Part shown: piece after piece, positions 34,052-39,535 of the stretch | Layout of the letters: the number at the start of each line of letters is the position of its first letter | Numbering within the stretch: position 1 is the first letter of the stretch | NCBI GenBank assembly: GCA_014649575.1 | Contig: BMTH01000027.1 | Location: 1 to 39,535 of the forward strand | Direction: 5' to 3' | DNA length: 39,535 nucleotides | DNA from: Streptomyces griseoincarnatus | GTDB lineage: Bacteria; Actinomycetota; Actinomycetes; Streptomycetales; Streptomycetaceae | Notes under the pieces: model-generated | Databases searched by the model: none | What the model was told of the DNA's origin: nothing | Seen by the model: only the letters and a program-made list of their open reading frames with translations | Program-made: the position numbers and the translations under genes

Positions 34052-35611
34052 ATGACACAGGCCGCCACAGGGAGCGAGCCGGACGGACGGGTGCCGGGGC
34101 GCCGGTGGACCGTGCGCCTGGACCCGGTCGGCCGAGGCAGCGCGGAGGTGCGCGTCTCGTGCAGCCGACCCGCCTGTGCCGAGCGGCGTCTGCCCTCCGC
34201 GGCTGCAGGCCGTACGGCCGCGGTCGCCCACCTGACGGCGCACCTGCGCGCCACCCCCGCCCCCCGAGCCGACACCTACTGCGCCTGCCGGGCCGACGGC
34301 TGCCGCGCCCACCTCCCCGACACCGGCAGGCATGCGCGCACCGAACAACCCTGGCGGTGCGGCGGACCAGTCGTCCTGGCCGTGATCACCGACCGGGCAG
34401 GACGCTGGTGGCAGGCCCTGGAGTGCTGTTCACGGTGTGCCGCCGCCACTCCAGGTGCCCGGACCGCGGCCGCCTCCCCTCCGTCCGCACCTCGGACCGC
34501 CGGCCGCCCGGCCCCCGCGGTGGCGGGCCCCGGCGCGGGCACCCCACAGTTCTCCGACCAGCAGGTCACCACCCGGACGGGAGGTCCGGCGCACCTCCCC
34601 GTACCCGCGCCCCGCCCCCGACCCGCGCGGCGCCGCCCGCCGGAGGCAAGGGTCGGCCGGCGTGTCGTTCCGCGCGACCTGCGGCCTGTGTCCCTGCGGG
34701 ACGAACTCACCGAACTCGGTGACCTCTTCCGCGCCTACCAGAAGCGCCCGGAACCCGACCTGGCGCTGCTGGCCGATCTCCAGGAACGCAAGGCCCGCGC
34801 CTTCCTCACCTGGTCCGAGGTCAGTTGCGACGTCGCCCTGCGGCTGGAGGCCCAGCGTGCCGAGCAGGCCGCCGCCGTCATCCGACGCCAGCACCAGCAC
34901 CGCACCGGCTGCGTCCCGGACGGCGAGGAACCGGGCGTGGCGCGCCTGCTGACCGGGCCGGCGCAGTGGGAGTACGCGCGCTCCGTCCTCGCGTACGTGG
35001 CCGGCCACACACCGCTGCCCGGAGCGGAGGCGCGGCTGCTGGTGCTGATGCTGACCCTGCGCACCGCGCACACCGGCACCGGCAACCTCGTCGGCCAGGA
35101 TGTCCAGGCACTGGGTCTAACCGACCCGGAGGACCTGGTCCAGCAGCTGACCGGCTGCGGCTGGCTGTCCCTCCCCGGCACCGTCGGCGACCTGCTCGCC
35201 TCCCGGCCGGAGAACCCCACCCCGATCACCGTCCCCTCCCTGGTACCCGGCAAGGACGGGACGGGCCCGTTCACGTTCGGCAGGAAGACACGGCCCAAGC
35301 TTTCCGGCTGGGCTCAGAGAGCCGTCTCGGACAAGAAGCTCCGCAAGGCCAAGGCGCCCGCCGACGCTCGGCTGCTCGCCGTGACGCTGGCCACGTGGAC
35401 GGACGACGTGGGGCGCCTCGGACCCGGCGGCCGGGGCGTCACCCTGGATGATCTCATCACCCGGGTCCCGGTCGGCGCCGACGAACTGCGGGACCTGGTC
35501 GACCGGCTGACCGCCGCGGACTGGCTCACCGACGCCACCCTCACCGACACCCACCTCACCGGCCGGCTGACCGAACGTGTCCTCCCCCTCACCTGCCCCC
35601 TGGCGGACTGA
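34052..35611 (+). CDS. Cys-rich hypothetical protein, unknown function
   Basis: A 519-residue protein I cannot assign. The N-terminal 140 residues carry paired cysteines (CSRPACAE, CACRADGCRAH, CGGP, CCSRCAA), suggesting a zinc-binding module. A Pro/Ala/Arg-rich linker (about 140-210) follows. The C-terminal 300 residues look helical with repeated winged-helix-like segments (LVLMLTLRTAHTGTGNLVGQ, LTDPEDLVQQLTGCGWLSLP, ITRVPVGADELRDLVDRLTA), which resemble DNA-binding regulatory modules. No signal peptide or membrane helix is seen. GGAGGAA nine bases before ATG 34052 fixes the start; the open frame runs further upstream only by chance. It stands alone, between two long gaps. Confidence 0.75.
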   Translation: MTQAATGSEPDGRVPGRRWTVRLDPVGRGSAEVRVSCSRPACAERRLPSAAAGRTAAVAHLTAHLRATPAPRADTYCACRADGCRAHLPDTGRHARTEQPWRCGGPVVLAVITDRAGRWWQALECCSRCAAATPGARTAAASPPSAPRTAGRPAPAVAGPGAGTPQFSDQQVTTRTGGPAHLPVPAPRPRPARRRPPEARVGRRVVPRDLRPVSLRDELTELGDLFRAYQKRPEPDLALLADLQERKARAFLTWSEVSCDVALRLEAQRAEQAAAVIRRQHQHRTGCVPDGEEPGVARLLTGPAQWEYARSVLAYVAGHTPLPGAEARLLVLMLTLRTAHTGTGNLVGQDVQALGLTDPEDLVQQLTGCGWLSLPGTVGDLLASRPENPTPITVPSLVPGKDGTGPFTFGRKTRPKLSGWAQRAVSDKKLRKAKAPADARLLAVTLATWTDDVGRLGPGGRGVTLDDLITRVPVGADELRDLVDRLTAADWLTDATLTDTHLTGRLTERVLPLTCPLAD

Positions 35612-36166
35612 GCTCCCGCCCGGCCTCGTCCGCGACCGAGCCCGTGGGTGGCACGGCCGTTGGCCCGTCCACGGATTCGCCACCACTCCACAGCGGCGGT
35701 TCGGGCATTCTCCCCGTCGACGAGCTCGGGGAACGCCGCGCTGACAATGGTGCGTCGCTCGGAGCAGCGGGCGAGAAGCTGCTTCGGCAGTCGACGCTTC
35801 CCGGCAGGCCGGCAGCCCGCCCCGCTCGTCCTCAGCCGACCTCCCGTACACGTGCGGTGGTCCGCTCGGCGAGTTCGCGCGCGGTCGGTCACGCCACGGA
35901 AAGTAGCACCGCCCACTGACCGCGGACCCGCGGCCCCCGCGCCCCCGCAGCAGGAGGCTGTGCGGGCGGGGAGGCGCGGGCACGGTCGGCGGTTCGGGCT
36001 TCGCCCCGGCGGTGGGCCGTCCCTGCTCGCCGAATCAGTTCCTGATCTCGACTGGCGTGCCGACCGTGCCGGTTGACGCATGGAAGCAGGGCGGACCGGG
36101 TGGCGCGCGATGTCTCGAAGACCTGACGACTCACAAGTCGCGTACAGGCTCGTTGTGTTCAGACTA
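35612..36166 (+). other. Non-coding gap upstream of the glucanase promoter
   Basis: No gene is supported. Long open frames on both strands are Arg/Pro/Ser-rich shadows of high GC content and lack ribosome sites. Small GC palindromes (for example around CCGCGGACCCGCGG at about 35921) are too short to call as terminators of the preceding gene. Confidence 0.5.
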
Positions 36167-36196
36167 TTGACACGTGTATTACACCGGCTTTACGTT
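36167..36196 (+). promoter_or_regulatory. Promoter of the GH81 glucanase gene
   Basis: A perfect TTGACA (36167-36172) is followed after 18 bases by TACGTT (36191-36196). Transcription would start near 36203, directly before the operator at 36205-36220. An ACACGTGT palindrome (36170-36177) overlaps the -35. Confidence 0.7.
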
Positions 36197-36204
36197 CCGG
36201 CCAT

Positions 36205-36220
36205 CTGAGAGCGCTCTCAG
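36205..36220. promoter_or_regulatory. LacI-family operator CTGAGAGCGCTCTCAG
   Basis: A perfect 16-base palindrome centred on GCGC and placed at the predicted transcription start. It differs from the Streptomyces CebR site TGGGAGCGCTCCCA by one base pair per half site, and so is probably read by a CebR-like LacI repressor responding to beta-glucan oligosaccharides. No LacI gene is in the window. Confidence 0.8.
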
Positions 36221-36251
36221 AGACTCCCCCAGTCACAACTTGAGGTGACTC

Positions 36252-39035
36252 ATGCCATCCCCACGCACCAGACCGGCAACCGTTCTGCTGCTGGCGTCGG
36301 CCCTCGCCGTCGTCGGCCTGGGCCCGGCGGCCACGCCCGCGGCGGCCGCCACCGTCCCCGTCGGCGCGGGCAGTTACTCCGACACCCGACCGGCCGGAAC
36401 CTCCGGCCCCACGACCAACACGGGCACGCCGGTCACACCCAAGGTGACCGCCGCCGCCCGGAACCGCCCCGTGCCCACCAACGACTGGTGGTCCTCCCTC
36501 GCCTTCCAGCGCTACGGCGACAACCCGTACTCGACCCCCATGTACGGGCACCCCCTCACCTACCAGGCCACCGCCGGTGGACTCGACGTCGGGTACCCGA
36601 CGACCCCCGTGATCACCGGTGACGGCCGCCAGTACGAGTTCGCCCACAAGCGCGATCTCACCATCGGACTGACCGGCCTCAACTCCCCCGACACCAAGGC
36701 CGACCACTGGTCCGACTGGACCGTCACCCCCTACTGGTCCGACGGAACCCGGACCCTGCGCACCACCATCGGACACGGCTCGCCGTTCGTATACGCCAAG
36801 GGCTCCGGCGGCAACGCCCAGATCACCACCGCGGGGGCGCCCACCGTCTTCGCCGACCAGGGCAACGTCCTCGGCATCACCGTCGCCGGACATCACTACG
36901 CGCTCTTCGCCCCGACCGGCAGCGACTGGAACGTGTCCGGTTCCACGGTCACGGCGGGACTCGGAGGCAAGGACTACTTCTCCGTCGCCGTGCTGCCGTC
37001 CACGGGCGCGCTGGCGACGTTCAAGAAGTACGCCTACAGCTTCGTCACCGACTCCAAGGTGACCTGGAACTACAGCGGCGGCACCGTCCGGGCGACGTAC
37101 ACGCTCACCACCGAGGCCAAGGAGGGCAGCGAGCGCGGCACGCTCCAGGCCCTCTACCGCCACCAGTGGCTGCACACCACGGACGCGCTGACCTCGTACA
37201 CGTACGTCTCGCCGCGCGGCACCATGAAGGTGCGCGAGTCGACGTCCTTCACGACCACCCAGAAGGCGGCGGCGGTCCTGCCCGCGCTGCCCAAGTCGGG
37301 CGGCGTGGACACCGCCCGGCTGCGGGGTTACCTGAACGACGTGGTGAACGCCTCCGACCCCTTCTCCGGCGCGGTCGACACCTACTGGACCGGCAAGGCG
37401 CTCGGCCGCCTCGCCCAACTGGTGCCCGTGGCCGACCAGATCGGCGAGACCGGCATCCGCGACCGGATGCTGAACCTGATGAAGGGCAGGCTGCAGGACT
37501 GGTTCACGGCGGGCGGCGCGAACGAGTTCAGCTACGACCAGGCCTGGAAGACGCTCACCGGTTACCCCGCCTCGTACGGCAGCGACACCGAGCTGAACGA
37601 CCACCACTTCCACTACGGCTACTACGTCTACGCGGCGGCGATCATCGCGCAGTACGACCCGTCGTGGGCCGCGGACTCGGCATGGGGCGGCATGGTCAAG
37701 ACGCTCGTGCGGGACACCGCCAACCCGAGCCGCACCGACTCCGCGTTCCCGTTCCTGCGCGGCTTCGACGTCTACGCCGGCCATGGCTGGGCCTCCGGCC
37801 ACCAGGGCTTCGCCGCCGGCAACAACCAGGAGTCGTCGTCCGAGTCGACCAACCTCAGCGCGGCTCTCGTCCTGTGGGGCTCCGCGACCGGTGACACCTC
37901 GCTGCGCGACCTGGGCGCCTTCCTGCTGACCACGGAGTCGGAGTCGATCGCCCAGTACTGGTTCGACGCGGACGAGCAGGTCTTCCCGTCCTCCTTCGGC
38001 CACGACACGGCCGGCATGGTGTGGGGCAGCGGCGCCGCCTACTCCACGTGGTGGACCGCGAACCCCGAGGAGATCCACGGCATCAACGTCCTGCCGGTGA
38101 CCGGCGGTTCGCTGCACCTCGGCGGTGAGAAGGCGGCGATCCGGCGCAACATCGCCGAGATGGAACGGGAGAACGGCGGCCCGGCCGTCGAATGGCGCGA
38201 CCTGCTCTGGGAGTTCGAGTCGTTCGCCGACCCGGCATCGGCGAAGGCCAAGTGGGACGCGAGCAACGGCAACTACACCCCGGAGGAGGGCGAGTCGAAG
38301 GCGCACACCTACCACTGGATCAACACGCTGGCCGCGGTCGGCGCCCCGGACGCCACGGTGACGGGTGACATCCCGACCTCGGCGGTGTTCACCAAGGGCA
38401 CGACCCGGACGTACGTGGCCCACAACCACGGCTCCTCGGCCCGCACGGTGACCTTCTCCGACGGCAAGACGCTGTCGGTGCCGGCCCGTTCCACGGCGAC
38501 GAGCACGGGCAGCGGCTCCACGGACCCGGATCCCGACCCGGATCCCGAGCCGCCGACCGGCGACACCTTCCAGCTGCGCGCGGGCGGCGTCCTCACGACG
38601 GCGACCGGCGGCACGGCGGGCAGCGACACGATCCCGTCGGCGAACGGCGCCAACCACGACGGCACCCCGTACCAGCCCCTCGTCTACGAGGTGCGCGGCG
38701 TCAACGGCACCCTGACCTCTGGCGGCCAGACCTCCTTCCGCCTCCAGGTCGACGCGGGCACCGCGGTCGGCCTCGGCCAGCAGGCGCGGGTGAGCTACGA
38801 CTTCACGGGCGACGGCACGTTCGACCGGACGGAGACGTACCACTACTTCGCGACCGACCCGGTGACCGGCTGGGAGGAGTACACCGGAGCCCGCGGCCTC
38901 AAGTCCGCCACGGGCTCCCTGAGCAACCTCAGGGGCGGCACGGTGCGCCTGGAGGTGTGGAGCGCCATCGGCAACGGGGCGTCGAAGCTGCAGACGGGGA
39001 CGGACAAGTCCGTGGTGGTGATTCCTTACAGCTGA
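36252..39035 (+). CDS. Secreted GH81 endo-beta-1,3-glucanase with C-terminal CBM56-like domain
   Basis: An exported 927-residue enzyme that should cut beta-1,3-glucan (laminarin, curdlan, fungal walls). A signal peptide spans about residues 1-36 (TVLLLASALAVVGLGPAA, then AAAA). The GH81 domain starts with PVPTNDWWSSLAFQ. Catalytic-region motifs are DHHFHYGYYVYAAAIIAQYD (Asp near 448) and GNNQESSSESTNLSAALVLWG (Glu near 525). After a DPDPDPDPEPP linker near residue 760, the last 160 residues form a beta-sandwich resembling CBM56 glucan-binding modules (TFQLRAGGVLTTATGG, YDFTGDGTFDRTETYHYF). AGGTGA precedes ATG 36252. Expression is probably induced by glucan breakdown products through the operator at 36205-36220. 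A strong terminator follows. Confidence 0.95.
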   Translation: MPSPRTRPATVLLLASALAVVGLGPAATPAAAATVPVGAGSYSDTRPAGTSGPTTNTGTPVTPKVTAAARNRPVPTNDWWSSLAFQRYGDNPYSTPMYGHPLTYQATAGGLDVGYPTTPVITGDGRQYEFAHKRDLTIGLTGLNSPDTKADHWSDWTVTPYWSDGTRTLRTTIGHGSPFVYAKGSGGNAQITTAGAPTVFADQGNVLGITVAGHHYALFAPTGSDWNVSGSTVTAGLGGKDYFSVAVLPSTGALATFKKYAYSFVTDSKVTWNYSGGTVRATYTLTTEAKEGSERGTLQALYRHQWLHTTDALTSYTYVSPRGTMKVRESTSFTTTQKAAAVLPALPKSGGVDTARLRGYLNDVVNASDPFSGAVDTYWTGKALGRLAQLVPVADQIGETGIRDRMLNLMKGRLQDWFTAGGANEFSYDQAWKTLTGYPASYGSDTELNDHHFHYGYYVYAAAIIAQYDPSWAADSAWGGMVKTLVRDTANPSRTDSAFPFLRGFDVYAGHGWASGHQGFAAGNNQESSSESTNLSAALVLWGSATGDTSLRDLGAFLLTTESESIAQYWFDADEQVFPSSFGHDTAGMVWGSGAAYSTWWTANPEEIHGINVLPVTGGSLHLGGEKAAIRRNIAEMERENGGPAVEWRDLLWEFESFADPASAKAKWDASNGNYTPEEGESKAHTYHWINTLAAVGAPDATVTGDIPTSAVFTKGTTRTYVAHNHGSSARTVTFSDGKTLSVPARSTATSTGSGSTDPDPDPDPEPPTGDTFQLRAGGVLTTATGGTAGSDTIPSANGANHDGTPYQPLVYEVRGVNGTLTSGGQTSFRLQVDAGTAVGLGQQARVSYDFTGDGTFDRTETYHYFATDPVTGWEEYTGARGLKSATGSLSNLRGGTVRLEVWSAIGNGASKLQTGTDKSVVVIPYS

Positions 39036-39052
39036 GGTGCTGTGAGCTGTGG

Positions 39053-39083
39053 GTGGGGCCGGCCCTGTAAGGGTCGGCCCCAC
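39053..39083 (+). terminator. Terminator of the GH81 gene
   Basis: A 13-base stem (GTGGGGCCGGCCC paired with GGGTCGGCCCCAC, one G-U pair) closes a TGTAA loop, 17 bases after the glucanase stop. It lacks a U-run, as usual for Streptomyces terminators. Confidence 0.85.
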
Positions 39084-39460
39084 TGTGATGGGAGCAGGGT
39101 CACGTCACGGCGCACGCCGTAGCTCCCCCGTCCCGGTGCAGGAAGCATGGATCTGCTCCGGCTGACATCGGCCGGAAGGCGGCGCCCTTCCTGAAGATGC
39201 GCTTCGACAACCCCCGCACGGGCGGCGGGAGCACCGACCCAGGGCGGGCGGACCAGGGGTGGGTTCTGGTCGGTGGTGGGGAGGAGCGGCGAGCGCTGGG
39301 CCTGGATGGCCAGTTGTCCTTCGCCGACACCACAGTGCGTCTGGCGCAGTGAGGGCTGCGGACGCGGGACACCCGGAGGAGCTTTCCTCGCACTGTTGTG
39401 CTGTGTAAGTTCACGTGTGCATACGGGTGTTGGCGTTGTGCGCGTAACGGGGGTTGCGGG
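39084..39460 (+). other. Gap with a possible gene remnant
   Basis: A frame open from about 39113 to the TGA at 39350 reads APADIGRKAAPFLKMRFDNP and ends GLDGQLSFADTTVRLAQ. It lacks a ribosome site and a good start, so I take it as a possible worn gene 3' end only. The last 100 bases are less GC-rich and must hold the promoter of the next gene. GGGGG at 39448-39452 is its ribosome site. Confidence 0.3.
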
Positions 39461-39535
39461 ATGGCGGGTCATCGGCCGAGTGATTGGCATGTTCTCGACC
39501 TGGACAAGGACCCGACGCCCGGTGACCCGGAGCGG
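39461..39535 (+). CDS. Start of a large secreted-toxin-type (T7SS-like/RHS) protein, partial
   Basis: Only the first 25 codons are in the window: ATG 39461, then AGHRPSDWHVLDLDKDPTPG and DPER, still open at the edge. From memory this N-terminus is typical of long Streptomyces putative T7SS-secreted proteins with WXG-like heads, RHS or other repeats and a variable C-terminal toxin. The rest is outside the window, so the toxin type cannot be given. An alternative is another conserved secreted protein with the same head. Confidence 0.55.
   Translation, partial: MAGHRPSDWHVLDLDKDPTPGDPER

Noticed and set aside
36159..39083. Minus-strand open frame of 974 codons opposite the glucanase
   Set aside because: It mirrors the GH81 codons, has no domain or ribosome site and would cross the promoter and operator.
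39026..39490. Minus-strand frame at the right end
   Set aside because: It would run across the terminator hairpin and the plus-strand start at 39461, with no ribosome site or recognisable motif.

Overview
The window is high-GC actinobacterial chromosome, almost certainly Streptomyces. GTG and TTG starts are common, -10 boxes are of the TANNNT type, several genes look leaderless, and the families are typical of the genus (BCCT betaine system, DUF574 methyltransferase, secreted GH81 glucanase, short UvrA paralogue). From memory, the gene order at the left end resembles the S. coelicolor SCO6659 to SCO6648 neighbourhood. No database was searched.

Left part (1-6650). The 3' end of glucose-6-phosphate isomerase is followed at once by a short-type 6-phosphogluconate dehydrogenase and a histidine phosphatase. 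This is the tail of a pentose-phosphate/glycolysis operon. Next come a drug-resistance-type short UvrA paralogue, a split-barrel flavin/F420 protein and, divergently, a beta-lactamase-fold serine hydrolase.

Centre-left (6680-14025). This is the most interesting segment. It holds a GTP cyclohydrolase II whose active-site Tyr is Met120, a divergent creatininase-fold hydrolase resembling the archaeal FAPy deformylase, and a tightly coupled minus-strand operon: MDR dehydrogenase, T-fold protein lacking the usual Cys and one zinc His, GT4 glycosyltransferase, SAM methyltransferase, and LPG-synthase-TM/flippase-like membrane protein. The last four genes overlap by 4 bases at each junction. A divergent CDP-alcohol phosphatidyltransferase completes the set. 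Together they look like a dedicated pathway for an unidentified GTP-derived (pyrimidine or pterin) glycosylated, possibly lipid-linked metabolite.

Middle (14070-21000). A small conserved hypothetical gene and an HD-domain hydrolase are followed by a strong bidirectional terminator. A choline-to-glycine-betaine operon, betB-betA-betT on the minus strand, then serves osmoprotection.

Right-centre (21480-29815). A carboxypeptidase-regulatory/YceI fusion, a small acidic hypothetical, an orphan SMI1/KNR4 immunity-like gene, an unknown 202-residue protein, a broken RsbW-like ATPase fragment, an EcsC plus TerB-like protein, and a 975-residue membrane protein with a type I periplasmic-binding domain. 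This stretch has long non-coding gaps and looks accessory.

Right end (29820-39535). A tandem 36-base repeat lies at the 3' end of an FMN reductase/GNAT fusion gene. That gene is divergent from a MarR regulator, with only 30 bases between them; overlapping, apparently leaderless promoters share one inverted-repeat operator. Then come a secreted M23 peptidase, a DUF574 methyltransferase, an unknown Cys-rich protein, and a secreted GH81 beta-1,3-glucanase with a CBM56-like domain, preceded by a consensus promoter and a perfect 16-base LacI-type operator. The window ends inside the first 25 codons of what looks like a large secreted-toxin-type protein.
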